DNA of 40,603 bases from Rhodospirillaceae bacterium (lineage in GTDB: Bacteria; Pseudomonadota; Alphaproteobacteria; Rhodospirillales; UBA2165). The notes beneath the pieces were generated by a model that saw only the letters and a list, made by a program, of their open reading frames with translations, ran no database searches and was not told the DNA's origin. The translations under genes were made by a program, and so were the position numbers. Location of the stretch: NCBI GenBank assembly GCA_018649725.1, contig JABIHH010000034.1:1-40603 (forward strand). The letters run 5' to 3'. Below, one piece after another: positions 1-8,708 of the stretch. Every line of letters starts with the position of its first letter. Positions within the stretch are counted from its first letter, which is position 1.

Positions 1-2
1 GC

Positions 3-65
3 GAAAGGATCAAACTGAAGACAATGGAGACCCGGCGCTTGCAATACCGCAAATACGCCGCTTAA
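3..65 (+). CDS. C-terminal fragment of an unidentified protein (runs off the window start)
   Basis: An open frame enters from the left edge and stops at the TAA at 63-65. The last twenty residues are basic and end in RKYAA. The fragment is too short to assign a family. It is listed because the frame is open from the window edge, the stop is clean, and it lies just upstream of a decayed gene in the same orientation. It could equally be non-coding sequence. Sequence to the left of the window would decide. Confidence 0.3.
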   Translation, partial: ERIKLKTMETRRLQYRKYAA

Positions 66-130
66 TATATTGAACCAGATGAGCCAGATCCTCCTTTAGA
101 TCAGGCCGTTGATTGTTCCAATTACTATGA

Positions 131-361
131 CGACGGACAGGCGGAAATTTTATCGCCTCAGATTTACATCAACCGGATTTTCAAAAGCTAGCCGACAGCT
201 TTGGTATGTTTTCCTGCATAGCAAACGGGCCACAGGAGCTTGAAACGGCGATCAAAGCAGGGATAGACCGTGAGGAACCTGTGTTGATAGAGGTGCCGGT
301 CGGTGAATTGCCATCCTGGCAGGCTATGGGTGTTCGGCGCCCAAGAAGAGGAGGAGTCTAA
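131..361 (+). pseudogene. Remnant of a TPP-dependent decarboxylase/acetolactate synthase-like enzyme, C-terminal part only
   Basis: Frame 2 encodes about 76 residues that match the C-terminal end of the large TPP-enzyme family (acetolactate synthase / benzoylformate decarboxylase type). It has GGNFIASDLH followed by PDFQKLADSFG, the segment just after the TPP-binding loop, and then LIEVPVGELPSW, the usual C-terminal strand. In-frame stops at 110-112 and 128-130 sit directly before it, and no TPP-binding GDG motif or N-terminal domain lies upstream. The gene is therefore 5'-deleted and broken. Its tail carries the ribosome binding site of the next gene (GGAGGAG near 349-356). This suggests it was once the first gene of an operon with the DUF35 and thiolase genes and survives only as leader sequence. 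The family call is confident; the original substrate is unknown. Confidence 0.75.
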
Positions 362-363
362 CC

Positions 364-744
364 ATGGGACCGGAAGAACAATATCAAGCCCATCTCGCTG
401 AGGGCGATATCAAATTACAGCGTTGCGATAATTGCCACGCCACCATTTTTTATCCCCGGGTTTTATGTCCTGACTGCGGCTCGACTGACTTGGAATGGCA
501 AACTATTTCGGGCCACGGAGAAGTTTATTCAACAACGACTACCCGCCGACGTCCGGATCGCGGCGGAGATTTTAATATCTCACTGGTCGAGCTTTCTGAA
601 GGTCCGCGCCTGCTTAGCCATGTTGAAAACATTGAGCCTGACCGTGTTGAAATCGGCATGAAAGTTCAGGCCCGGATTTCAGGCGGTGAAGAGGAAGGTT
701 ATCGCTTGGTCTTCGATCCAATGGAAGGTGCGGATCATGGGTGA
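364..744 (+). CDS. DUF35 / OB-fold zinc-ribbon protein, acyl-CoA-associated
   Basis: This is a 126-residue protein with an N-terminal rubredoxin-like zinc ribbon (Cys21, Cys24, Cys35, Cys38) followed by an OB-fold half (VYSTTTTRR onward), the architecture of DUF35 proteins. Such proteins pair with thiolase-like partners and supply acyl-CoA binding or complete the active site. One documented example is the DUF35-Ltp2 retro-aldolase of steroid side-chain degradation. A strong GGAGGAG ribosome binding site sits about eight bases before the ATG. Its stop overlaps the start of the thiolase-like gene by eight bases, so the two are almost certainly translationally coupled and form a complex. The substrate cannot be read from sequence. 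Confidence 0.92.
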   Translation: MGPEEQYQAHLAEGDIKLQRCDNCHATIFYPRVLCPDCGSTDLEWQTISGHGEVYSTTTTRRRPDRGGDFNISLVELSEGPRLLSHVENIEPDRVEIGMKVQARISGGEEEGYRLVFDPMEGADHG

Positions 745-1882
745 GTCGTTGCGCGCACAAACGGCGATCGCCGGAATTGGCCTGTCCGAGTTTGGTGAAG
801 TCGCAGGTTGGAGCCATTTGGAACTGATGGCGCAGTCGGTAGTTCGCGCCCTTGATGACTGTGGCCTTAAAAAATCCGACATTGATGGGGTGTTCGCAAT
901 GATCGAACCCACTTCTTTGCCGGTTCCTGCTGTTTGCGAGTATCTCAGACTCCAGCCCAAAGTAATGGAAGGCACCATGCTCGGCGGTTCTTCCTTTGTA
1001 AACTTTCTGCAATGGGCTGCTCTATCAATCACTGCCGGGCTTTGCGAAGTGGCGCTGATTACCTATGGCAGCAACGCCCGAAGTAGCAAGGTGCGGCCCG
1101 GCGGGTTTGCCGCAATTCCTTACGAAACTGAATATGGTGCCAGGCTGGTGACGTCATACGCCTTGGCGGCGGCGCGGCACATGCATGAATACGGCACGAC
1201 CCGGGAACATCTGGCGGAAGTCGCTGTCGCGGCGCGCGGCTGGGCGCAGAAAAACCCGAAAGCTTTTGTGCAAGATCCGCTCACCATCGAAGATGCGCTT
1301 TCGGCCCGCATGATTTCGGACCCGCTTGGCTTAAACGATTGTTGCTTAATCACGGATGGCGCCGGGGCGGTGATCATGGTCTCTGCCGAGCGCGCAATAA
1401 ATTTGCCCCAACAACCGACTTATCTATTAGGTGTTGCGGCTGAGCATTCCCACCAACAAATTGCTCAGATGGCTGATCTGACGGTGACAGCGGCGGCTCG
1501 GTCTGGACCACGCGCTTTTGAAATGGCGGGGATTTCGCCAAAGGATGTGGATGTTCTGGAACTCTATGATGCTTTCACGATTAACACCTTGCTGTTCCTG
1601 GAAGATCTTGGATTTTGTAAAAAAGGGGAAGGCGGACCCTTTCTATCTGGCGGCAGAATTGCACCCGGTGGCGACCTGCCGGTAAATACCAACGGCGGTG
1701 GCCTCTCCTGCATGCATCCAGGGATGTATGGCATTTTCACGATTATCGAGGCCGTCGAGCAGCTAAGAGGTGCCGCCGGTGATCGCCAGGTCGCAAACGC
1801 AAATATCGCTATCGCCCATGGTAATGGCGGCACGCTCTCCATTCAAGTGACCAGTGTGTTGGGTGGACCGGATACGGTTTAA
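737..1882 (+). CDS. Thiolase-like (SCP-2/Ltp2-type) acyl-CoA enzyme, partner of DUF35 protein
   Basis: This 381-residue protein has the thiolase fold. The ATG at 737 is preferred over an upstream in-frame ATG at 686 because homologues begin near the AIAGIG strand and because it gives a short coupling overlap with the DUF35 gene. The usual nucleophilic Cys region reads MLGGSSF, with Ser where a thiolase has Cys. The later motifs read ELYDAFT and MHPGMYG, and the C-terminal loop reads AHGNGGTLS instead of the CxG loop. This pattern fits the non-canonical thiolase-like group that includes Ltp2 and DitF, where C-C cleavage is aldol rather than Claisen chemistry. I infer a DUF35-dependent aldolase or a carrier role, not a classical acetyl-CoA acetyltransferase. 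It ends in a four-base convergent overlap with the hydratase gene. Confidence 0.9.
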   Translation: MGESLRAQTAIAGIGLSEFGEVAGWSHLELMAQSVVRALDDCGLKKSDIDGVFAMIEPTSLPVPAVCEYLRLQPKVMEGTMLGGSSFVNFLQWAALSITAGLCEVALITYGSNARSSKVRPGGFAAIPYETEYGARLVTSYALAAARHMHEYGTTREHLAEVAVAARGWAQKNPKAFVQDPLTIEDALSARMISDPLGLNDCCLITDGAGAVIMVSAERAINLPQQPTYLLGVAAEHSHQQIAQMADLTVTAAARSGPRAFEMAGISPKDVDVLELYDAFTINTLLFLEDLGFCKKGEGGPFLSGGRIAPGGDLPVNTNGGGLSCMHPGMYGIFTIIEAVEQLRGAAGDRQVANANIAIAHGNGGTLSIQVTSVLGGPDTV

Positions 1883-2652
1883 GTAAAGCTGGCCTTTACT
1901 GTGCCAAAGGGTTCAAAACGGGCTTCAATTTCTATCGGTGCCTCAAAACGGTATTGTTTTGTAAATGAGCCTGTCATCACCGACATGCCGGCTTCCAGTG
2001 TTAAATCAAATTCCGATAATTTTCCCGCCAACCAAGTCAGCGAGGCAATCGGGCTTGATTCCATGACTTCGACACCGAAAGCCTGCTCTTTAAATTCACC
2101 GTTCACATAAAGGTCGCAAGATGTCGTTGCGAGGTCATGAATAGCTGGATCGTAAACTGTTTCTTCACCAACAACGAAAGCCTTTTGCTGGCCATTGTCG
2201 GCCGCTGACAGGGGAGGCGTTCCATTTCCGGGAGGTGGACGATGCTCAATAATTTCAAAAGCCGGGGCGATTGTTGCGACAGCTTCCCGCGCTTCTTCTT
2301 CGCTTACATTCGGGCCACTGATGGTTTTTCCCATTGTCAGACACAGTTCGTTTTCCCATCCAGGGCGTATCAAATCTTGATAAGGATAGGAGACGCCGCT
2401 TGGCCATTTTCCCTTTGAAAACAAGACCGCGAAGGCAGGGCTTTTCGCGCCCACTTGTTCCCGAATGGCTTTCGCCGTCAGCCCAACTTTCCAGCCAAGT
2501 TGTGGATCACCGTGTTCTGTATGTCGGTCAATCAGCTTGAGGCAAATTTGATGGGCTGTCGGCATATCAAGCGTCTCTTTCCATTGAACGGGAAAATCTC
2601 CGCCTTGTCGTGCCTGCCAGAAGTCGTCCATTGCTTGGTCAAAATCGATCAT
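1879..2652 (-). CDS. 2-keto-4-pentenoate hydratase / oxalocrotonate decarboxylase family (MhpD-like)
   Basis: This 257-residue protein is of the fumarylacetoacetate-hydrolase-like MhpD/DmpH/DmpE family, which hydrates 2-oxo-4-enoates or decarboxylates oxalocrotonate using a divalent metal. The characteristic GWKVGLT motif lies near residue 53, ENELCL near 101 with metal-site acidic residues, and AFEIIEHR near 132. Length is normal for the family. It lies fifteen bases downstream of the 584-residue TPP enzyme on the same strand, with a GGGGAAT ribosome binding site, so the two form an operon. Acting beside a 2-oxo-acid TPP enzyme, it probably handles a related 2-oxo acid. I would not name meta-cleavage degradation because no ring-cleavage genes are present. 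Confidence 0.88.
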   Translation of the reverse strand: MIDFDQAMDDFWQARQGGDFPVQWKETLDMPTAHQICLKLIDRHTEHGDPQLGWKVGLTAKAIREQVGAKSPAFAVLFSKGKWPSGVSYPYQDLIRPGWENELCLTMGKTISGPNVSEEEAREAVATIAPAFEIIEHRPPPGNGTPPLSAADNGQQKAFVVGEETVYDPAIHDLATTSCDLYVNGEFKEQAFGVEVMESSPIASLTWLAGKLSEFDLTLEAGMSVMTGSFTKQYRFEAPIEIEARFEPFGTVKASFT

Positions 2653-2667
2653 TTATTCCCCATTTTT

Positions 2668-4422
2668 CTATTTTTTATTAGTCACGCGTTCAGGAAAAAT
2701 ATCAAAATTTTCCTGTTCAATGCTTACGTCCAGCAGCACACGCTTGCCTTCAGAAACAGACTTTGCCGCCTGCTGGAAGGATTGTTCAAGCGAATTGTGA
2801 TCCATCAGGGGGCCTTCTGCGTCAAAGCCGAGTGAGCGGGCCAAATTCACAATATCAGGCTGAGGCTCGTCGATGCTAATGCCGATGGTTTTGTTTTCGA
2901 CCGGCCTGCCGCGTTGTTCCGCGACTTTTTCCTGCAACACCTCATCGGCAAAATAAGTGTGGTTGTTCGCAATCAAGATCAGTAAGGGAAGGTCATATTT
3001 TGCAGCTGTCCACAAGGCGTTAGACGCCATCATAAAATCACCATCGCCTAAAATCGCAATCGGAAGCCGCTCGGGAAAATGATCGCGCAAGGCCAAAGCC
3101 GCGCCGACAGCGATGCCCGGTCCGGCACCTAATCCGCCGCCGCCATTGTCGCCCAAATAGGAAAGCGGGTGATCAAAGTTATTGCTGTTGGTCGGCCAAC
3201 GAATGGGCCGGTTAATCAAACAGGTTTTATAGTCCTCAGCGATTTGATTGAAACAGGAAACAATGTTCGCCATGCGCAATGGACCCTCTTCCAACCCGGT
3301 CGCTATGCCAGATTGCGAGCTAAGCTCGTAGCCTTCTTTCGTGCTTTCTCCCGTTTCAGGGAGCTTTTCTAAAAGTGCTTCAACCAGCGTATCGGCTGTG
3401 GTCGCGACATGAATATCAGCGGGGGCGAGACTGTAATAATCCATACTCCAGCCATTCGCTATTTGGTGGTCCATAGAGCAGTTGATTACCTGAGGGAGAT
3501 TTTCTCCCGTCGGCCATTCTGTTTTTAGCGTGCCGCCAAGATCGCGCCATTCTAATCCAATGATCAGGTCGGCCGCTTCAATGATCGGGCGCGTGCTTTC
3601 AGAAAAGGCGAAGCCGATTTCATCTGCATGGAGAGCATGATTGGTCGGAAAACTGGCACCAACTCCTACCGATGTGAAGACGCGAGCGCCAATTCGCTCG
3701 GCAAAGTCGATGCGATTTTGCCAGGACGTGTCCGTTCGGGAAAGCCGGCCAGATAAAATAACGGGCGCTTTGGCTTGTTCTATCATTGAGACAAGAGACC
3801 GAATATCAGCGGTAGAAGGTATTGTTGGTGCAGGCACGGCGTATCGGCTGGGCGCCGGCAATTCAGGTGCGGCGTCAATTTCGTTCTCTTGCAAAGAGGT
3901 ATCAAAGTTGATCATAACCGGTGCGGTTGGCTGAGTTCGAGTGACAATGGCAGCCCGCCGGATGGCTTCAATTGCTGCCGGAATAGAGGCTGGCTGGTCA
4001 TCCCACTTTGTATAATTTCGCACCATTGCGCCATGATCGGCTGAGGTATGAATCCAGTCGATCCAGGGACGTCTCTCGGCAGCATCAACCGGCCCATTTG
4101 CGCTGATCAGAATAAGCGGTATGCGGCCGCACCAGGCGTTAAAGACAGCCATTGAGGCATGCATGATACCGACATTGCTGTGCACCGCAACGGCAAGTGG
4201 CTCGCCTGTCACCATGGCATAACCATGGGCGATGGAGGCAGCATATTCTTCATGGAGGCACATAATCAGTTGCGGTGATTGATTGCCGAGATAATTCACC
4301 ACGCTATCGTGGAGGCCGCGATAACTGCCGCCGGGATTGATAACCAAATAAGGTACACCTGTTTCCCGCAAGGCTGATGCGAGCACGTCACTTCCCCAAG
4401 TTTTATTGTGATTTTTGGTCAT
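2668..4422 (-). CDS. TPP-dependent 2-oxo-acid decarboxylase/acetolactate synthase-like enzyme
   Basis: This 584-residue three-domain TPP enzyme has an N-terminal PYR domain with the cofactor-activating glutamate in LHEEYAAS (about residue 58). The central domain starts near residue 200. The C-terminal PP domain has the TPP/Mg motif GDGDFMMAS followed by IANN about thirty residues on. It is distinct from true acetolactate synthase: the Q/F pattern of the active site is not clear and there is no regulatory-subunit gene. The benzoylformate-decarboxylase-like branch is closest by eye. It is first in a two-gene operon with the MhpD-like hydratase and diverges from a HisC-like aminotransferase across 296 bases carrying a candidate promoter. 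I infer that it acts on a 2-oxo acid made by a neighbouring aminotransferase. Confidence 0.9.
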   Translation of the reverse strand: MTKNHNKTWGSDVLASALRETGVPYLVINPGGSYRGLHDSVVNYLGNQSPQLIMCLHEEYAASIAHGYAMVTGEPLAVAVHSNVGIMHASMAVFNAWCGRIPLILISANGPVDAAERRPWIDWIHTSADHGAMVRNYTKWDDQPASIPAAIEAIRRAAIVTRTQPTAPVMINFDTSLQENEIDAAPELPAPSRYAVPAPTIPSTADIRSLVSMIEQAKAPVILSGRLSRTDTSWQNRIDFAERIGARVFTSVGVGASFPTNHALHADEIGFAFSESTRPIIEAADLIIGLEWRDLGGTLKTEWPTGENLPQVINCSMDHQIANGWSMDYYSLAPADIHVATTADTLVEALLEKLPETGESTKEGYELSSQSGIATGLEEGPLRMANIVSCFNQIAEDYKTCLINRPIRWPTNSNNFDHPLSYLGDNGGGGLGAGPGIAVGAALALRDHFPERLPIAILGDGDFMMASNALWTAAKYDLPLLILIANNHTYFADEVLQEKVAEQRGRPVENKTIGISIDEPQPDIVNLARSLGFDAEGPLMDHNSLEQSFQQAAKSVSEGKRVLLDVSIEQENFDIFPERVTNKK

Positions 4423-4502
4423 AAATTCGCTCTAAAAGCCTTTAAAAAATTGACAGGACACAGCCGCAAGAGCTGACGTCATTACGTATAATGATTATGA
4501 AT

Positions 4503-4531
4503 ATGATCATTTTTTATGATCTAAATGTCAA
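4503..4531 (-). promoter_or_regulatory. Candidate promoter and operator for the TPP-enzyme/hydratase operon
   Basis: Reading leftward, a perfect -35 TTGACA (4531-4526) is followed after 17 bases by GATCAT (4508-4503), a four-of-six -10. The spacer holds the AT-rich self-complementary ATGATCAT and a second ATGATC. The minus-strand string TGACATTTAGATC at 4530-4518 resembles the MarR-type inverted repeat upstream of marR (TGACATTTGAGATTGTCA). The rest of the 4423-4718 gap holds no other recognisable feature; I found no clear promoter for the rightward aminotransferase gene. Confidence 0.4.
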
Positions 4532-4718
4532 ATGGGATGTAGCTGTTAAAAGCAGACAAGATTAAGGTGAAAATAATACCAACCTAAGCGTGGAATGATA
4601 AATCTCATGGCGTGATGGCTTTGGCCCGGCCCTAGAGCCGGTTTGGCTAATTGGTCTGAGTGTCTATAATGCGTAAATGCCTATCTCAATTTGTCACTGG
4701 ACCTGGGAGTAAACAGCC

Positions 4719-5837
4719 ATGGATGGCGTTCGAAATTCTTCACCTTATATCCGCCAAGCTTTGAAAGAGGCTCCCAATAAAGTTGATCCGCCAACCGATG
4801 GGGTGCTGCGCTATCAGGGCTTGGATACGTCAAAGATTCTTAATCTGGGATTGAACGAATGTTGCTACCCGCCGTCACCTAAAGTGATTGAGGCGATGCA
4901 GCAGAATTTGAGCGCGGTAAATCTCTACCCTGATGCTCAATGCCCCCATCTTACCGATATTATTACCGAGCGCACGGGCATAGAAAGGGATCGTATTGTC
5001 TGGGGCAATGGCAGTGAAGAGCTGCTCAAAGGCGCGGTCGATTTATCGCTTTCGCCGGGCCAAGGCGTTGTTCTGCCGGTGCCGACTTTCTGGGGCTATA
5101 AATCCATGATTGCCGCGTTTGAGGCGAATGTGGCGGAGGTTGAAAATCTTGCCGATGGGCAAACCGATATAGACGGTGTTCTGGCGGCAATTCACGAAGA
5201 CACTAAAATTGTTTTCTTGATTACCCCCAACAATCCAAGTGGCCGAATGATTGATCAAGAGGGATTAGAGAAAATTGTCAAAGGTGTGCCGGAAGACATC
5301 TTGCTGTGTGTCGATGAGGCTTATTACGATTTTGGTCTTCATGCCGGCGGCCCTAACGTCTTGGATATATTGAAGACGCGAAGGGGGCCTTGGATCACGG
5401 TTTTCACCTTCTCCAAAGCTTATGCTATGGCGGGTATGCGGATTGGCTATGCCATTTGCAGCGACCCGGAATTAGCCCAGGCTCTGCAAAAGACTACATG
5501 TGTTTTTAATGTGCCGATCCTGGCTCAACACGCCGGAGAAGCAGCTTTATTGGATCTTGAGTATCTCGATTTCATATTGACTGAGATCGCGGCAGGCCGG
5601 GATCAACTTTATGACGGATTGGTAAAGCTCGGTCTCAAGCCATTTCCCTCGGTCACCAATTTTGTCTCAACGCCGGTTTCGATGAACGGTCGCGATTGCA
5701 TGAAAGCCATGCTCGACAAAGGTGTGCAAATCAACGCCTGGGCTGATCCGGGATATGAAAACTACATTCGGATTACAGTTGGCACCCAGGCGGACAATGC
5801 CACTTGTTTGGCGGCATTAAAGGAAGTGCTTAGTTAA
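4719..5837 (+). CDS. HisC-like class I/II aminotransferase, paralogue 1
   Basis: This 372-residue fold-type I PLP enzyme belongs to the histidinol-phosphate aminotransferase family. Visible motifs are the N-terminal substrate-loop LGLNECCYPPSPKV, the NNPSG loop, DEAYYDF (PLP-nitrogen Asp), the Schiff-base lysine K233 in FSKAYAMAGMRIGY, and the C-terminal arginine in YIRITVG. A GGGAG ribosome binding site precedes the ATG. No other histidine-biosynthesis gene is nearby and there is a paralogue just downstream, so a role in amino-acid catabolism is likelier than histidine synthesis. It diverges from the TPP enzyme at 2668-4422, a pairing mirrored by the other hisC-like gene. The substrate is unknown; aromatic or acidic amino acids are possible. 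Confidence 0.9.
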   Translation: MDGVRNSSPYIRQALKEAPNKVDPPTDGVLRYQGLDTSKILNLGLNECCYPPSPKVIEAMQQNLSAVNLYPDAQCPHLTDIITERTGIERDRIVWGNGSEELLKGAVDLSLSPGQGVVLPVPTFWGYKSMIAAFEANVAEVENLADGQTDIDGVLAAIHEDTKIVFLITPNNPSGRMIDQEGLEKIVKGVPEDILLCVDEAYYDFGLHAGGPNVLDILKTRRGPWITVFTFSKAYAMAGMRIGYAICSDPELAQALQKTTCVFNVPILAQHAGEAALLDLEYLDFILTEIAAGRDQLYDGLVKLGLKPFPSVTNFVSTPVSMNGRDCMKAMLDKGVQINAWADPGYENYIRITVGTQADNATCLAALKEVLS

Positions 5838-5896
5838 GGGCATCGTAAATATACTCCACCGCGCCCTAGGTTTTCTAACATGTCCTCGGAAAGTAT

Positions 5897-7021
5897 TTAA
5901 GTTAATGCCGACAATTCAGCCAGCATTCGGTCATTATCTGCTGGTTTGCCAATGGTAATCCGTAGCACGCCTTCAGAACCACGTCCTTTTTGCGGCTTGA
6001 TGAAAACGCCAGCGCTTTGCATATCCGAGGCTATCTGCTGCGCCTGGCCCAGGCTCTGCAGTGAAACACATACAAAGTTGCCGGCGGAATTAAACAAGCG
6101 AAGTCCCAGCGATCTCAATGCTTCCTCGACGCGTTTTTTCTCGCTCGAGACAGCGGCAAGATATTTTGCCAAATGATCCCGATCTGCTAGAGCGGCAGAG
6201 GCCGCCTTCAGGGTCAGTACGCCCACATTAAAAACGGTGTTTGAGGCTTTGAACAAGGCGGCAAAATCGGCGTGATAACAAATGCCATAGCCAATTCTCA
6301 TCCCCGCCAGCGCATAGGCCTTCGACATGGTACGAAGCGCAATATAAGGCTGGTTAGCGGCTTCCAAAATTGCCAAAGTATCTGGATAATCTGATTTATC
6401 ACCGGCAAATTCGACATAGGCCTCGTCCAAAACAAAAAGTGTTTCAGGGTTTGTGGCGCCAACAATTTGCTCGAATTGCGACGCCGTAAAATAACTGCCG
6501 GTCGGATTGTTGGGCATACAGAGATAAACCATCCGAATATCATCGCTAAGCGCTGCGCAGAATTTATCAGCAGAAAATGAAAGATCATCTTCATGTGGCA
6601 CACCTATGACTTCCGCGCCCGCAGATGCTGAAAAAACGTTAATCGCCGGAAAACTTGGCTGCAGGCTGACAATTTTATCCCCACTTCTCAGGCATAATTT
6701 GGTCAGCGAATACATAATATTTTCTGCACCACATTCAAAAATCAGACGACCCGGATCGATCTCCAGGAGCGCTGCCATTTCTTCGGCGATCTCCGAGCAG
6801 GTATTGTCAGGATAAAAATTCACATCGACTAAGGCGTTTTGGATTGCCTCGAACACTTTAGGGCTTGGGCCATAAAGGTTTTCATTGCTGCCCAACCGTA
6901 AAATTTCAAGATCAGGGTTTTCTTTTTCAAACGCATCATATTTCACTCCAAGCTTGAAGGCGGGTAGTTTAGAAATCTCTTCGCGAAAAAGCAGCTTTGG
7001 ATCAATTGGGTCGTGGCTCAT
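5897..7021 (-). CDS. HisC-like aminotransferase, paralogue 2
   Basis: Second HisC-family PLP aminotransferase, 374 residues from the ATG at 7021. That start has a GGAG ribosome binding site in the tail of the upstream TPP gene, one base beyond its stop; an upstream in-frame start would overlap that gene. The Schiff-base lysine is K234 in MSKAYALAGMRIGY. The substrate loop reads LGSNENLYGPSPKV, nearer to canonical HisC than paralogue 1. Both paralogues share the pattern VN-YPD-xx-C after the substrate loop, which points to common ancestry. It is the third gene of the marR-TPP-hisC operon and converges on paralogue 1. It presumably interconverts an amino acid and a 2-oxo acid used by the TPP enzyme encoded just upstream. 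Confidence 0.9.
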   Translation of the reverse strand: MSHDPIDPKLLFREEISKLPAFKLGVKYDAFEKENPDLEILRLGSNENLYGPSPKVFEAIQNALVDVNFYPDNTCSEIAEEMAALLEIDPGRLIFECGAENIMYSLTKLCLRSGDKIVSLQPSFPAINVFSASAGAEVIGVPHEDDLSFSADKFCAALSDDIRMVYLCMPNNPTGSYFTASQFEQIVGATNPETLFVLDEAYVEFAGDKSDYPDTLAILEAANQPYIALRTMSKAYALAGMRIGYGICYHADFAALFKASNTVFNVGVLTLKAASAALADRDHLAKYLAAVSSEKKRVEEALRSLGLRLFNSAGNFVCVSLQSLGQAQQIASDMQSAGVFIKPQKGRGSEGVLRITIGKPADNDRMLAELSALT

Positions 7022-7022
7022 C

Positions 7023-8708
7023 TTATTTCTCCGCCTGGGCTTTGAGGGAGCGTTCAATCAATTCGCTGAGCGTAAAGGCCGGTGAAATTGCTTCTTCAGA
7101 AACCACCAACTCAATCAAACATGGCCCGGGTTTAGCCACCGCTTCTTCGAATATATTTTCGAACTCTGCAGTTTTTGTAACCCTAAACCCGTTAACGCCA
7201 AAGGCCTCGGCAAAGGCAACAAAATCCGGGTTATCGAGATCGGTGCCGATGGAACGCGTTGGAAAGGCGCGTTCCTGATGCATGCGAATTGAGCCATAAA
7301 TCCCGTTATTGATCACAATGAAGATCGGGCTAGCGCCATATTTCTTGGCTGTCGCCAAATCTTGTGCATTCATCAAAAAACACCCATCTCCCGCAAAGGC
7401 GACAGCCATTCGATCTGGATATTGCAGCGAAGCGGCAATTGCTGCGGGCACGCCATACCCCATCACGGCTCCCAACGGTGCTAACTGGGTGCCAAATTTT
7501 CGGTGTTTTAAGAACCGCAAAACCCAATGCGTATAGTTGCCCGCCCCGCAGGACAAAAATGAATCGGCAGGAAGCCGAGTATCAAGCCAGGCTAATATCT
7601 CGCCAATATGCACCTCGCCGGGACACGTGGTTGGCGTCGTAAATTCTTCGAATTTTTCTCGCAGGTCGGTGGTTTTTAAAGCGTGTCCAACTTTAATGTC
7701 AAAAGTTCTTTCGGCAACTAAGGAAGCAAACGCCGCCATGCCAGAATGAATGGCAAGATCAGCTTGATAAATCCGGCCAAGTTCCTCTTCATCCGGGTGC
7801 ACATGAACCAGACCTTGGCTCATTTTTGGATGGCTGAATTTGGTAAAGCCTTCGGTGACAATTTCACTGAGCTCAACACCCAAAACGATCAACAAGTCGG
7901 CATCATCGATCAGCTTGGAAATGAACGGCGGTGTGCCGACACCTAAGACGCCGACATAATTCGGGTGATCGTTATCGATTTTATCCTGACATCTGAAACT
8001 GGCTACAACGGGTATATCATGGCGCTGGGCGAAATCAGCCATTTGATCGCAGGCTTCGGCAGTCCAGGTTGAGGCTCCCAAAAGTATTGCTGGCTGCTTG
8101 GCCTTTGAGATGAGTTCTCCTAACTGATCGATTTGAGCCGGCGACGGGCTCGGAACAATTGGCACATTAATTACCCTTTCGGGTGCTTCAATAAGCTCGC
8201 GTTGTACATCTTCCGGCAAACTGATCACGACAGGACCGGGTCGACCAGACGTTGCCACCTTAAATGCCCGCGCTAAAAGTTCCGGTAACCGTTCGGCTTC
8301 GTCTATCTGCACTGCCCATTTCGCCAAAGGTTTAAACATTGCCGGGATATCGATTTCTTGGAAGGCATCGCGACCAGTAGAACTAACCGACACTTGGCCG
8401 ACAAATAAAATCATTGGCACGGAGTCTTGTTTGGCGACATGAACGCCGATACTGGCATTGGTCGCGCCCGGTCCGCGTGTCACGAAACAAATACCGGGAT
8501 TGCCGGTCATCCCACCATATGCCGCCGCCATAAAAGCGGCGCCGCCTTCTTGGCGGCAATTTACAAATTGGATTTCGTTACCACGTTCATAAAAAGCATC
8601 CATCGCACCTAAGAAACTCTCACCCGGCACCGAGAACACGCGGTCTATACCATTGGCAATAAGATGGTCGACCAAAACTTGCCCACCTGTTTTAGTTTGA
8701 TTAGGCAT
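7023..8708 (-). CDS. Acetolactate synthase-like TPP-dependent enzyme
   Basis: This 561-residue member of the acetolactate synthase large-subunit superfamily has the PYR-domain glutamate E54 in CRQEGGAAFMAAAYGG, a middle domain with GVLGVGTPPF, and a C-terminal PP domain with AGDGCFLMNAQDLATA and NNGIYGSIRMHQE. It has no neighbouring small regulatory subunit, so biosynthetic IlvB is unlikely. Members of this branch include sulfopyruvate/phosphonopyruvate-type decarboxylases and carboligases. It overlaps marR by eight bases, with a CGGAGA ribosome binding site inside marR, and is followed one base later by a HisC-like aminotransferase. This tight coupling argues that the aminotransferase product or substrate is a 2-oxo acid for this enzyme. 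That is inference from context. Confidence 0.9.
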   Translation of the reverse strand: MPNQTKTGGQVLVDHLIANGIDRVFSVPGESFLGAMDAFYERGNEIQFVNCRQEGGAAFMAAAYGGMTGNPGICFVTRGPGATNASIGVHVAKQDSVPMILFVGQVSVSSTGRDAFQEIDIPAMFKPLAKWAVQIDEAERLPELLARAFKVATSGRPGPVVISLPEDVQRELIEAPERVINVPIVPSPSPAQIDQLGELISKAKQPAILLGASTWTAEACDQMADFAQRHDIPVVASFRCQDKIDNDHPNYVGVLGVGTPPFISKLIDDADLLIVLGVELSEIVTEGFTKFSHPKMSQGLVHVHPDEEELGRIYQADLAIHSGMAAFASLVAERTFDIKVGHALKTTDLREKFEEFTTPTTCPGEVHIGEILAWLDTRLPADSFLSCGAGNYTHWVLRFLKHRKFGTQLAPLGAVMGYGVPAAIAASLQYPDRMAVAFAGDGCFLMNAQDLATAKKYGASPIFIVINNGIYGSIRMHQERAFPTRSIGTDLDNPDFVAFAEAFGVNGFRVTKTAEFENIFEEAVAKPGPCLIELVVSEEAISPAFTLSELIERSLKAQAEK

